Positions 23,480 to 35,500 of a DNA stretch of 64,000 nt are shown here, in pieces. Below the pieces are notes generated by a model. That model was not told the origin of the DNA and did not search any database. It saw nothing but the letters and a program-made list of their open reading frames with translations. The translations under genes were made by a program, and so were the position numbers. The DNA is taken from positions 13,693,925 through 13,757,924 of the forward strand of contig NC_089581.1 in the NCBI RefSeq assembly GCF_019320115.1, written 5' to 3'. Numbering within the stretch: position 1 is the stretch's first letter; each line of letters starts with the position of its first letter. This stretch comes from Miscanthus floridulus (lineage: Eukaryota > Streptophyta > Magnoliopsida > Poales > Poaceae).

Positions 23480-24433
23480 TCAATTATAAGACCGGTGGAA
23501 GGTATTGGGTTCTTGATAGTGGATGCACTCAACACATGACTAGTGATGCAAGAATGTTCAACTCAGTCAACACCAATGATAGTAATAGCTATGATAGTAT
23601 CACATTTGGTGACAATGGCAAAGGCAATGTCAAAGGGCTTGATAAAATTGTAATATCAAATGACATGAGCATTTTTAATGTGTTGCTAGTTGAGAGCTTG
23701 AACTTTAATTTGCTATCCATAGCTCAATTGTGTGATCTTGAATTCAAATGCATATTTAGGGTAGATGATGTAGAGATCATAAGTGTAGATGGCTCTAACT
23801 TAATATTCAAAGGCTTTAGATATGAGAATCTATACTTGGTTGATTTCAATGCTAGTGAAGCTCAATTGTCAACATGCTTGTTCACTAAGTTTAGTATGGG
23901 TTAGTTATGGTATACAAGGCTTGGTCATGTTGGAATGAAATAATTGAATAGATTGATTAAGCATGACTTGGTTAGAGACTTGAAAGATATTGTGTTTGAA
24001 AATGATAAACTTTGTAACTCTTGTCAAGCCGGTAAATAAGTTGGAAACACCCGTCCTAAGAAGAGCATAATGAGCACTAGTAAAGCATTTGAGTTGTTGC
24101 ACATGGATTTGTTTGGGCCAACACAATACACTAGCATCGATAAAAATAAATATGGTTTTGTGATAGTGGATGATTACACTAGATATACTTGGGCATTTTT
24201 TCTAGTGGATAAGAGTGATGTGTTTGTAATATTTAAATCATTTATCAAGGGCATTCACAATGAGTTTGAAACAACCATCAAGAGAGTTAGAAGTGACAAT
24301 GGTAGTGAGTTGAATAACACTAGAATTGATAAGTTATGTGATAAATTTGGAATTAGACATCAATTCTCGGCCAAGTGCACTCCACGATCAAATGACCTTG
24401 TTGAGAGGAAGAATATAACACTTATTGACATGG
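23480..24433 (+). pseudogene. Copia protease and integrase, truncated
   Basis: The protease motif is YWVLDSGCTQHM (from about 23500). The GAG-pre-integrase part is broken by stops around 23902-24040. The integrase core begins HMDLFGPTQ (about 24100) and shows the first catalytic Asp (VDDYTRYTW), the second (RSDNGSE) and a Glu in LVERKN. At about 24430 the coding sequence runs straight into right-LTR sequence, so the integrase C-terminus, reverse transcriptase and RNase H were deleted. Confidence 0.8.
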
Positions 24434-24898
24434 CACAACGAGGACTAGCTTGCCGACAAGCAAGTGAACCTCGGTAAAAAAATCTTGTGTCATCTTGTTC
24501 TAAGGATTTCTTGATTGACTGTGATTGATTGGCTCTATCATATTGTGATTAGCTCTATCCTCGACACCGCGGTATAATCATCACATCCCCTCTCTTGTAT
24601 TTACATTTTTAGTGTTGCTTCGCTCTTTAGTGTAATTAGTTTTGAGAGCAAGCTTGTATCGAGTCTAGTAGTTAGTGTGGCTCTTTAGTTAGTCTTTGTG
24701 AGCACTCTAACTTAGTGTAGTGACATAGTCTTTGTGTGCTTAGAAATCATAGTCATTAGAATTGTGGTAGGTGGCTTGCATTTTTAGTAGGCTAGCGCAA
24801 CATTCGCTTCGCCTCATATTTATCTAACCAGTTTGCTAAGTGTTGTAATAAAAATTTTAATAGGTTATTCACCCCCATCTAGCCATTAGAACATTTTA
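24434..24898 (+). repeat. Right LTR remnant of the Sirevirus-like element
   Basis: Aligns over its whole length with 20766-21226 of the left LTR, beginning CACAACGAGGACTAGCTTGC and ending near CATTAGAACATTTTA. The 5' three-quarters of this LTR is missing. Confidence 0.8.
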
Positions 24899-26199
24899 GT
24901 TTGGCAGAAGAAATTGCTCTTGATGGAATCCATTTGATCATGAATTATCCTCCGGGAGTAGTTAGAAACCGTAGTGTAAATAGGAATACTACTTAAACTG
25001 TAATTAGAGTAAGGTTCTCTTCCCGTCTAAATTGCACTTCTTGTTCTTTGATAGAAAAAGTTAATAATATTCGTAACTCTAATGTGCGTCACCTACCTGC
25101 CACAATGGTACATATAAGACCATGATAATAAAAAAACATATGTGCATGTACGTTTCTTATAATTTCATATCAAGCATGCATATGTGCGCATAGATATTGG
25201 ATTATGAAGAGCAATAATGTATGGATAAAAAATTATAGGTGTGCCATAGATCAAAGTACGAAGGATTATACAGTATGTAACCAATTAAAGACTAAAAAAT
25301 ATCATTGACTTACCGAATGACATCCATCATGAAAAGCGACAAATACCAAGTTGTTTGGTTACTGCTAGTTGAACCCTGCGGTCGAAAATGTCATGTATTT
25401 CGTGTAGGCGGGAGTGACAATAATTAAGCAAATGTGGTAAACAATGATCATGAGAAGGATATAGAGCTTGTTAGGAACTTTGTGGCAGAGGATAAAAATC
25501 CAGATATGCTGCTAAAAATTAGGGAGTTGAATATTGGCACTGGAAGAGGTAGACAGTTTGTGGTAGGAAACATTTGGCAACAGCTTACGGAACCATACAC
25601 GACACCAAAGAGATCAATGTAGCTTTTGAAGGCAACAGAATTTTCCAAATTTCTATAGCAACTGAAAAATAATAATGATATGGTTGCTGAAATTCTGATT
25701 AGCAAGCCATCGAACCATGAAATTAACGATGCTCAGATTATTTCCTTGTCACAACCAACCTCTAAGCTGAAAATAGGATTGATCTGTTTTTTCAGCAAGC
25801 ACGCTCTGATCATGCACCCAATGGAACACGGTATTTCTGAAGATTAGCTATCTAAAAAATTAATAATTGTAATGCCTCAACCTCATGTTGATGAGATTAG
25901 TTACACACTAAGCTTACTGATATTTGGTTGGGTGTACACTGACCATGTTGTGGAGCACGGAAGCAGAAACATGGATGGATCGATAAGATTATGTATTGCA
26001 GTAAAAAAACACTCGAATATTTAAGTCGTTTCATGAGCCGTATGGTCTATACCATGTCACAAATACATGTAGTAAGCTGCAAACGTTAAAAAAAGGATTG
26101 ACAACAAAATAACATTCAGGAGAGGAAGCACACAGGGAAAGGTAATCGGTAAATGTGATCTATAAGCGGTTCACATTCTTTATATCTTTCGTGACTGCT
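24899..26199. other. Intergenic, no feature recognised
   Basis: AT-rich spacer between the Copia element and the Mutator-like element. A 62-codon frame at 25434 has no recognised family. Confidence 0.45.
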
Positions 26200-26208
26200 T
26201 TCAAAGAA

Positions 26209-27445
26209 GAGAGAATTCCTTCGTTGCCATCAAAATCTATATCGGTCCCTTAATTGCCATCGAAAATTATGAGTTTTCTTCATTGCCATTGTTTCTAATT
26301 TTTTGATCCCCTCATTGCCATCATACATCTATTATTCCTCTCATTGCCATCTAATTACATCATTTATTTTCTTCATTGCCATTGTCCATACATAATGGAG
26401 CTTCAAGTGCCAAATTTACCCCTGCCTCCTACCTTGACCCTAACAACGCCCCTGCACAGCCTAGATCGAGTTCTGTTCTGCGCCTCCGTCTCCAATCCAA
26501 GAGAAGGCTTGCATCCTTAACCCAGCTCCTATCTCTATGGGTGCATCGAAGCAGGCAAGAGCTCGCGTGCCGGGCCTGTTGGAACTGACCTACGATCAGG
26601 TCGGCGCAGGCGCTTAGGTGCCAGAGACGAACAGGCCGGCGCAAGGGCTTCTTCGACGCGATGAACTCAACAAGAACTCTCACAAACGGGGGATTGGATT
26701 ATTTGGAGTGGAACACGAACACAGAGGCACGAGTACATGGCTATTTGAAGCCCAGCGACACAATGCCGAGCAACAACTACTGGCCGGGTTCTCACACACG
26801 CACGAGAGCCCATGTCACCAATGCATGCACGGGCCACCACCGCATGCACCACACGAGTACACGACTCCCACTCGTTCCGTGAGAACACAGAACAGGTCCA
26901 CCCAATTGACGGCCGCGTCTCCCTAATGCATGCAAACTACTAGAACATATCTCGTTACAGCTACATGCAGGACCGAGAAGTACGTGACACACACGTACTG
27001 CAACAAACAAAACATGGCCTACATGCAAGTTAAGGACTCAAACTAATTCAAGTCACGATTAGCGCTAACAGGGCCCGGCGTCAGGGAGAAGCGAGGACGG
27101 CGCGCGGAGCAGGCGGCAAGGAGCAGCGAGGACGGCGCGGGGGCCGCGGCGAACCGTGGAACCGGCGAGGATGTCGCGCTGGGCCGGCTGCGAGGACAGG
27201 TGCGTGGGACCGACGGCGAGCAGGGCCGCGATGAGGATGGCGATTGCATGGGGCGCCGACACGATTGGTTATCAGAGAAAAAGGATGGGCATAATCGTCT
27301 TTTCGCGTCAAGACTAAGGGCATCAAGCAAGAATGGCAGTGAGAGAATTAAAAATTAGAAATAGATGGCAACGAAGGGAACTCATAATTTTCGATGGCAA
27401 CGAAAGGATTGGTATAGATTTTGATGGCAACCCAGGAATTCTCTC
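26209..27445. mobile_element. Non-autonomous Mutator-like element, 1237 bp
   Basis: TIRs of about 130 bp begin GAGAGAATTCC and end GGAATTCTCTC, with interspersed TTGCCATC motifs at similar spacing on both sides. The flanks are TTCAAAGAA (26200-26208) and TTCAAAGAT (27446-27454), a 9-bp target duplication with one mismatch, as expected for Mutator-type transposases. The GC-rich interior (26.4-27.3 kb) has only short frames and no transposase. Captured host sequence is possible, but I recognise none. Confidence 0.82.
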
Positions 27446-28482
27446 TTCAAAGATTTGGTTGTAGACTTGTATAGCATTTCTATTGATATGGCGGAACATG
27501 CATGGGAGGCTCTGCACTAATGTATAAGGCAGCAAGAGTTATAGGCGTAAACAGACTCAACATTAAGGCTAACTGGAAATTGAGAAATCAGAATTTGCAA
27601 GAATAATCCTAACTCTTCCAACACGATTTTTTTTAATTTTAACATTTTTTTAAACTAATTCTAAATCTAATATTGTTTGTTTTTTATTTCTAAATCTAAT
27701 ATTTTTGGCCGCGCCTATTGCCATGGCATGCCGCGCCATGCATGGTGGCGCGGCGAGAGAGCTGATGTGGCGATGACCGGGACGCTGACCGGTGACGTGG
27801 CAGGGTCTGCCACGCCACCGATCCGCGCCATCCATCACGATGGGGCAGAGAAGAACAGAGAGCGGCCGCTGGGATCAATGCGACGTGATGGGCTAGCACA
27901 TTGCCTACTCGTGGAAATGATTTCGCTTTGGGAAATGATCTTTTTCTTGCAGCGGAGGACATGAGCCAGATGGCAGTTGCAGATCAGATGACGCCGCTTT
28001 CCCTTGATGACTTTCATTACTGCTGTTACCTTTAGGAGCCCACGGCATGTAGAGACAGTAGACCTGCATCATGGCCGCTTAGGATACCCGATGCAACAGT
28101 GGATGCACTACTCGGCCGCCTCGATGACGAGCTAGAAGAGAAAGAGATGGTGCGGCGACCGAGCAAGAGGACCAGAGGAAGCATAGGCGGGGGGGGTTCT
28201 GGGGCCTTGGGCGCACTGATGATGCATGCATCCCAGACCCACCTCCTTGTCTGACTGCACTGTGCAGTGCAGCCTGGTAGGCGGCAGGCAGTAGGCACGC
28301 CATCCATCGGATCCTGCTGGGCTGCTGCTGCTGCTGAAATCTGAATCTAATCCAGCCACATAAACGCAAGGACCGACGCGAGGCACGCCTGCTGAAATCT
28401 GCATTGAATCGCTCCAGATCTGTCTCACCAACCTATCATGGACTCTCCACCCCCACCATTTGATGCCAGACGATGTCGATCA

Positions 28483-28758
28483 GGCCCTTGTTTAGTTGGC
28501 CAGAGTTGGCGCGCGCCGGGTTCCTGTAGCGCACTGTTGCGCAATGTACCATTTCGTTTGTATTTGGTAATAATTGTCCAATCGTTGACTAATTAGGCTT
28601 AAAACGTTCGTCTCGCAAAGTACAACCAAACTGTGCAATTAGTTTTTGATTTCATCTATATTTAGTACTCTATGCATGTACCACAAGTTTGATGTGACGG
28701 GGAATCTTCTTTTTGCATAGTGCCAAAGTTGGGAGTTGGGGTGAACTAAACACCCCCC
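28483..28758. mobile_element. MITE, TTGTTTAG family, member 1
   Basis: Begins GGCCCTTGTTTAG and ends CTAAACACCCC. It carries the internal family block TAATTAGGCTTAAAACGTTCGTCTCG. Target duplication not clear. Confidence 0.6.
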
Positions 28759-28858
28759 AGGAGTAAACGTCGCACGGTAGCCATTTTGGCCACCGACACT
28801 TTGCACAGAGTTAATGTCTGTCAGCCTTGAAGTACAGGTTTGAACCCAAGTGGAGCAA

Positions 28859-29100
28859 GGTCTATTTAGTTCCCCTCTAAAACGTTAATTTTTTCAAGAT
28901 TCTTTGTCGCATCGAATCTTTAAACGTATGCATGAAGCATTAAATATAAATAAAAAATAAAACTAATTACACAGTTTAGACGAAATCTACGAGACGAATC
29001 TTTTAAGCCTAATTAGACTATGATTGGATACTAATTATCAAATAACAACAAAAATACTACAATATCGTTTTGCCAAAATTTTCGACAACTAAACTGGGCC
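28859..29100. mobile_element. MITE, TTGTTTAG family, member 2
   Basis: Begins GGTCTATTTAGTTCC and ends CAACTAAACTGGGCC. It contains CGAGACGAATCTTTTAAGCC, the family block in the opposite orientation to member 1. Confidence 0.65.
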
Positions 29101-29145
29101 AAGATAGTAGCATGCAAGCCAGTTTATGTTCCGATTGTTCCCTAA

Positions 29146-29383
29146 GGCCTTGTTTAGTTTCCATCAAAATTCTAAGTTTTTTCACTCTCCATCACATCAA
29201 TTTTTAGACGTTTGCATGGAGTATTAAATATAGGTAAAAAAAATAACTAATTACACAGTTTAGTTGAAAATCACGAGATGAATCTTTTGAGCCTAGTTGG
29301 TCCACGATTGGACAATATTTACCAAATAAAACGAAAGTGGTACTATTCATCAGGTTGAAAAAACTTTCGATCTAAACGAGGCC
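29146..29383. mobile_element. MITE, TTGTTTAG family, member 3 (best preserved)
   Basis: Ends GGCCTTGTTTAGTTTCC and TCTAAACGAGGCC, flanked by TAA on both sides (29143-29145 and 29384-29386). The 3-bp TAA duplication suggests a PIF/Harbinger (Tourist-like) origin for the family. Confidence 0.72.
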
Positions 29384-29439
29384 TAACTTTTACATTCAGA
29401 GATATGTAGTGGTAGGCACTAGGCAGGAACATTGGTACA

Positions 29440-29681
29440 GGTCTTGTTTAGTTCCCTTCAAAGTTCCAAGTTTTTTCACTATTTCTCCATCACATCAATT
29501 TTTGGACGCTTGTATGGAGCATTAAATGTAGGTAAAAAAAATAACTAATTGCACAGTTTAGTTGGAAATCACGAGATGAATCTTTTGAGCTTAGTTGGTC
29601 CACGATTGGACAATATTTACCAAATAAGACGAAAGTGCTACTATTCATCGGATTGAAATTTTCTTCAATCTAAACAAGGCC
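29440..29681. mobile_element. MITE, TTGTTTAG family, member 4
   Basis: Ends GGTCTTGTTTAGTTCC and CTAAACAAGGCC, flanked by ACA on both sides. It is closely similar to member 3 over its whole length, so the two derive from a recent amplification. Confidence 0.7.
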
Positions 29682-29764
29682 ACAATATCTATCTATTTCT
29701 CAGGAGAAAGCAACGAAGTATAATAGATTTGTGCTACCTTTTATACACCGTGAAAGAGGCCAAA

Positions 29765-29891
29765 GCCCGTTCGGCTTGCTAAATCTTAGCTTAAACTGGT
29801 TGAAAAACGATGTTCTAGCTAAATTGTTGTGAGAGAAAATTACTATTTCAGCTGAAAAAATAAGCTGAATATAAAGTAAAATGAACGGGGC
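29765..29891. mobile_element. MITE (GTTCGCTT family)
   Basis: Ends GCCCGTTCGGCTTGC and AATGAACGGGGC. The internal TTGTGAGAGAAAA-TACTATTTCAGCT block matches the copy in Copia gag at 22179. Confidence 0.65.
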
Positions 29892-30077
29892 AAAAAAAAA
29901 AAAAAGTTTATCTTCTCCTGCCGTGCGCAAGGCTATAGCGGTAGATTGCGTACTTTCTTCTGGTCCTAGTCCAGCTAGCAAATCCTCAAATCATAATTCA
30001 TGCATGCATGATACTAGTCCGCGACCTGCCTTTTTTGTTGCTGCACAGCATACGCGAAATACAGAAGAAAACATAGC

Positions 30078-30313
30078 GCGTGTTTAGTCCTAGAAAGTGA
30101 ATTTAGGGCTACTGTAGCACTTTTATTTTTATTTGACAATTAGTGTTTAATTATGGACTAATTAGGCTCAAAACGTTCGTCTCATAATTTCCCACCAAAC
30201 TGTGCAATTAGCTTTTTTTCATCTACATTTAATGCTCCATGCATGGACCACAAACATTTGATGTGATAGGTACTGTAGCACTTTTTAAAATTTAGGGTGG
30301 AACTAAACAATGC
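30078..30313. mobile_element. MITE, TTGTTTAG family, member 5
   Basis: Begins GCGTGTTTAGTCC and ends GGAACTAAACAATGCG. It contains the block GACTAATTAGGCTCAAAACGTTCGTCTC. Boundaries good to about 5 bp. Confidence 0.6.
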
Positions 30314-30902
30314 GACAGCATCCAACCAATCAGTTACCAGAAAGCAGTATTGTGATTGCACTAAGAAAAAGAACAGGTAGCATAGCGACTGAAGTTGATG
30401 ACTTGCACTGGCTCACTGCACAGCTCACTATACGGCTACTGCATGCCGTGGGCTCCAAAGGTAACAGCAGTAATGAAAGCCATCGAGGGAAAGCCGCGTC
30501 ATCTGATCTGCCACTTCCATCTAGCTCGTGTCCTCCGTTGCAAGAAAAAGATCATTTCCCAAAGCAAAATCATTTCCATGAGTAGACGATGTGCTAGCCC
30601 ATCACGTCGCATTGATCCCAGCGCCCGCTCTCTGTTCTTCTCTGTCGCGCCGTGATGAATGGCGCGGTGGCGCCGCGCCAAGATCGGTGACGCGGTAGAC
30701 CTTACCACGTCACCAGTCAGCGCCTCGGTCGTCGCCACGTCAGCTCTCTCGCCGCGCCACCATGCATGGCGCGGCACAGATATTTCGCCGCGCCATGGCA
30801 ATAGGCGCAGCCAAAAGTGTTAGATTTAGAAATAAAAAACAAACAGTGTTAGATTTATAATTAGTTTACAAAAAATATTAAAATAAAAAAATTCTCCAAC
30901 AC

Positions 30903-31051
30903 ATCATGATCAAAATTTGTGGAAATTGCCTAAAAAAGGTTTCATCTGTTATCTGAAGGTAGTATCAATGGTACATAAGGGCATGCAAACTGTACAAATG
31001 ATGGGGCAGTTAATAAGAAATGGTGAAACTAAAACAATATTGGCAAAAAAC
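30903..31051. other. Short spacer
   Basis: Unique-looking sequence right of the Mutator-like element; nothing recognised. Confidence 0.4.
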
Positions 31052-31283
31052 GGTCTTGTTTAGTTCCAAAAAGTTTTTTCAAAAAGTGCTACAGTAGCCA
31101 TCACATCGAATCTTGCGCATGGAGCATTAAATATAGACGAAAAAAACTAATTGCACAGTTTGGTTGGAAATCGCGAGACGAACGTTTTGAGCCTTATTAG
31201 TCCATGATTGAATACTAATTGCCAAATAAAAACGAAAGTGCTACAGTAGTCAAATTTTCAAATTTCGCCCAACTAAACAAGGT
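31052..31283. mobile_element. MITE, TTGTTTAG family, member 6
   Basis: Ends GGTCTTGTTTAGTTCC and CAACTAAACAAGGT, with the block GCGAGACGAACGTTTTGAGCC. It lies outside the long-TIR element, so the family amplified in this neighbourhood generally. Confidence 0.65.
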
Positions 31284-31650
31284 AAGAAAAAAGCAATCAT
31301 GGTGCTCATTGCTGGGGTGCAGCCGGAGGCAAGAGCAATAAAACGCATCACTTTATTTTGCTGCACAAATAACAATCCTACAAACCCCTGAGCAAGCATG
31401 TTCTATTAACCGGGAAGTGGCAACTAACCTTGACTTGAATCATCAGAACTGTTTTTTGCGTCAGTCCATAATATGATTGACCGTCGTCAACTAAAATTGC
31501 AACAACAACCAATGATCCAGTAAAGCAACCAAGGATCCAAAAAAAAAACCTGGCACCCATGAACGGCACTCTGCTAATGTACAGATTGAGGCACAGGCAA
31601 ACACCAAATGAAGAGGGGAAAATACCTGGAACTACCACTCAATGGGCTAA

Positions 31651-31771
31651 TGCACTGTTTGTTTGGCGGATAAGACATAACTGAGAGTACTGTTAACTGA
31701 TTTATTGTGAGAAAAAAATATTATTGATTAGCTTAAAAAAAAGTATCGTTTATAAGCCAAATGAACGTGAC
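31651..31771. mobile_element. MITE (GTTCGCTT family), diverged
   Basis: Left end TGCACTGTTTGTTTGGCGG and right end GCCAAATGAACGTGA, with TTATTGTGAGAAAAAAATATT inside as in the related copies. It lies about 470 bp upstream of UGT copy 4. Confidence 0.5.
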
Positions 31772-32238
31772 GTAAATCGGTGGTCGTCGGCACCCAGATG
31801 CTTCCACTCTATGATGTCCCTGGACGCTTTTTTTTTATGGATACGGCATTTGGGCTGGAGGAGGGCTCTGTGGTGGAGGTGGCAGAAGGATAGGGAAGAC
31901 AGCTGATGGATTGCAGGAGCGCGTGGTCAGGAAAGAGCAAGAAAAGAGCGCACAGTGCGTGCAACAGTAACGGGAGACGTGGTCTCGCGAGGGTTCAGCT
32001 TTAGTTTACGAAAATAAGGTTTATTATTGTAGATTGTAGATGGTCTACGAAAATAAGGTTTACGGTAGATATGGCCAGACAATAACTCTGCCTGTCGTGT
32101 TGTCACGCACTCACGCTGCACTGCAAAGAAAAGCACATCTCGGCCGACCGGCGTACCTGCACCGCCGCACAGCCAGTCAACCAGCTGCCTTCTTGCCGCG
32201 GAGGGAGGTTACGGAGAGGGCGAGCGAGCTAGCAACCG

Positions 32239-32487
32239 ATGGCCACGGGCACGGCCACTGCGGCGCCTCACGTCATGGTCCTGCCGTTGCCGGCGCAGGG
32301 CCACGTCACGCCGCTCATGGAGCTATCGCACCGCCTCGTCGACCGCGGCTTCCAGGTTACCTTCGTCAGCACCGGCTCGCCCTCGTGCTCGACGCCCTGC
32401 GGTCGCCGGCTGGTGGCAGCGCGCAACTGGACGGGATCCGACTGGTGTCCGTCCCAGATGGGCTGGCCGACGGCGACGACCGCAGGG
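32239..32487 (+). pseudogene. UGT copy 4, 5' part of exon 1 (interrupted)
   Basis: ATG 32239 opens a UGT N-terminus with APHVMVLPLPAQGHVTPL, including the catalytic His. At about 32373 the frame shifts (codons for the E-A-N-H region are lost) and continues in a second frame as LVLDALRSPAGG then LVSVPDGLADGDDRR. At 32488 the coding sequence is cut by a Copia LTR. The last five bases CAGGG are duplicated at 42593-42597, where the gene resumes. It belongs to the same sub-lineage as copies 5 and 6. Confidence 0.9.
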
Positions 32488-32562
32488 TCTTAGACTGTAG
32501 ATGGTACTAGGAAAGATCCGAGAGGTTACTTACGGTTAAATAGAATCACGAGTCCTTGCAAT

Positions 32563-35500
32563 CAGTGTCGGAGCTACAGAGTATGCCGGCTATGCCCCAA
32601 CATACCCTGTTTTCCCGATGCAACAGCAAATACATATATGTATATTTAATAAAAAGAAAGAAAAAAACTCATCCGTGATGCGAGTGTCAGGGGCAAGCGA
32701 CAGGCAGGCCGCGGCGTGGCTCTGCGAGCGTCACGCTCAGGCCCACGCGGCCCATGCAGCTAGACGCCCAGACGACCACTTTGACGGGATTACGGAGCCA
32801 ATACCGCAGTGCACGGCGCATCTGTTCGACTTCAACTATTCCGTCGTTCGCCCTACTCGTGCCTATACGCGGCTACGCCGTCACGGTGTCTCGCAGACGC
32901 ACTCACGCCACCGAGATGCCGATCGCTGTCGCGGACGCCTGAGTCGCCGATCGCCGACATCCGACGCCCACGCCCTACGGCCCTATGCCCTACGGCAGTA
33001 CGTATACGCAATACGCCAATACGGATCAGATCAGATCAGAACTGTTCTCGTGATCTCGTCTGGTTTGGTTTAGGCTTCAGGTGAGATTCGTGTTCTTCGG
33101 ATTTTTAAAATTTTATTTATACATCAATTGCTAATTTTTTAGCGCTAAAATTATATAATAATCTTTCACGTAGCAAGGTGGGGGATTTTTTCCAACATCT
33201 GAGTGGATATTCTGATCTATTGTTCAGTAAACATATCATGTAAGTGATCCATAATCATATATGTGAATTCAATCGTGCAAGTATAATTTATTTAAATATT
33301 TAGCTCTATTTTCTTTGTTAATTTTATGCAGTTATGAAGAGAACCGGGAATATTGCATCTATTTTTCAGAAGCATGAAGAAAAGAGAAAAAAAGAGGCGG
33401 CTGTTGCCACTTGTAATCGCTCTTCTAATCCGGTTGTAGCTGTGGTGGAAGAGCAGAGTCATGAGAGAGTAGTTGAGTAAACTCAAAATCCTGTGCTACC
33501 ACCGCCACCGCCGCCACCACAGCCGTCTTCAGTGCCACCAGTTTATGACATCAATCGCCTTCCACATGATCCAGGTGAAAGACGTCCCATTCTTAGTTAT
33601 CCTGTTAATGATCAAGATGCAATTCGAAGAGCATATATTACTAAAGGTCCAGTCAAATCTTTTGCACATGATTTTCCGAAAACAAAGATTTCAGGAAAAG
33701 ATCATCAATTCAATTATTGTTGGATGTACAATCATGAATGGCTTGAGTATAGTATTAAGAAGGATGCTATATTTTGCTTTATATGCTACTTGTTCAAGAA
33801 GGGCGCTGGGTCAGAGGCATTTACTGTTGATGGATGGAATAATTGGAATATAGGAGAGAATGCACTTCTTAAACATTTGGGTTCTAAGGCATATATTGCA
33901 GCTCAAGAGAGATACATTGGCTTTATAAATCCCAAGGTAGCAATTGATTATAATATTCAGAAGTGGAGTGATGAGGATCTTCGACTTTATAAGAAAAGGT
34001 TGACTTATTCACTTAGGTGTATCAAGTTTCTTTTGCATCAAGGGTTGGCATTTCGTAGACATGATGAAAGTAAAGAATCTAGCAACAGAGGGAACTTTAT
34101 TGAACTTTTGAAATTTCTTGCCAGAAATAGTGAAGAAGTGAACAAATATGTTTTGGACAATGCTCTAGGTAACTGTACCTTAACTAGTCCAGACATACAA
34201 AAGTAAATTATTCACTGTTGTGCCCTAGAAACTAGAAAGAAAATAATTGAAGAACTTGGTGATAAGCCCTTTGCAATTTTAGCTGATGAGTCTAGTGATA
34301 TATCACATAAAGAACAACTAGCTCTTTGCTTGTGTTATGTTGACAAATTGGGAAGGCCATGTGAGCATTTTATTGGAGTTGTTCATGTAGATGATACTAC
34401 CTCTTTATCACTGAAGGCTGCAATTGAAGCTTTACTTGTTAGTCATGGCTTGAGTTTGACTCAAATCCGTGGTCAAGGATATGATAGGGCTAGCAACATG
34501 AAAGGAGATATTAAAGGGTTGAAAACATTGATCATGCAAGAATCACCTTCTGCTTATTATATTCATTGTTTTGCTCATCAACTGCAATTGGTTCTTGTTG
34601 CTGTTGCTAAGAGAAATACTGATTGCGGCTCTTTTTTTGATCAAGTATCTATCTTGTTGAATATTGTTGGAGTTTCTTGTAAGCGTCATGACATGCTTAG
34701 AAATGCTAGGCTTGAGAATGTCAAGAAAGCACTTGACTGTGGTGAAATTGAATCTGGAACTGGATTACATCAAGAGATGGGTTTGCCTAGGCCTGGGGAT
34801 ACTCGATGGGGATCTCATTACAAAACTATATGCAGCATCATTACTATGTATGAATCAATCCATGATGTACTGGTTGATCTTGGGGATGATCCGACATATA
34901 AGGATGATTGGACCAAAATACATTTTGTGACCGGAGCGTTTGAGACCTTTGAGTTTGTTTTCTTTGCACACTTAATGTATATTATTCTTGGATACACAAA
35001 TGAGTTATCTGAGTGTTTGCAAAGAAGAGAGCAAGATATTCTTAATGCAATATCACTTGTTAATGTGGCAAAGAAAAGAATGCAAGAATTGAGGTCTGAT
35101 GGTTGGCATAATTTTCTTGAGAGGGTCACCTCATTTTGTGATAAACATGGTGTTGATGTTCCTGCTATGGATGGTAATTATGTTCCTTATGGAAAATCAG
35201 TAAGGAAAGCTCGTGCTCGAAAGCAAACCAATGATGACCACTTCAGAAGAGAGGTATATATTGGTGTCATTGATCAAATAAGTCAAGAACTTGATAATCG
35301 GTTTGATGAGATTAATATGGAGTTGTTGTCTTGTATGGCAGCCTTCAATCCTTCTAACTCATTTGAGTCTTTTGATGCACGGAAGCTACGTAGATTAGCT
35401 GAATTCTACCCAAAAGACTTCTCAAATAATAATTTGCTCAGACTTGAATTGCAGCTAGATAATTATATTGATGACATCAGGCAGGATGATAGATTCAAAG

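Larger units (their letters stand above)
17011..24898 (+). mobile_element. Sirevirus-like Copia retrotransposon, truncated, with nested insertions
   Basis: The order is left LTR, primer-binding site, gag, protease, integrase, then abruptly the inner part of the right LTR. Reverse transcriptase and RNase H are missing. The long LTR (about 2 kb without its nested insert), the TGTTTGTGAAAGC start, the highly charged gag and the Met-tRNA-like primer site fit the Sirevirus branch of Copia. A Ty3 fragment interrupts the left LTR and a MITE interrupts gag. Many stops interrupt the coding part, so the element is dead. Confidence 0.8.
27625..30894. mobile_element. Mutator-like element with about 430-bp TIRs, MITE-filled
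   Basis: The arms 27625-28055 and 30433-30894 are inverted copies at roughly 85-90% identity by eye, beginning GATTTTTTTT and GAATTTTTTT and sharing a GC-rich GCCATGCATGGTGGCGCGGC block. TCCAACAC directly flanks both ends (27617-27624 and 30895-30902), an 8-bp target duplication. Most of the interior is made of later insertions: five GACGAATC-family MITEs and one GTTCGCTT-family MITE. No transposase frame is visible. Confidence 0.7.

Noticed and set aside
26376..27330. Captured host gene inside the Mutator-like element
   Set aside because: Frames are short and overlap on both strands. I recognise no protein, so a capture claim is not supported.
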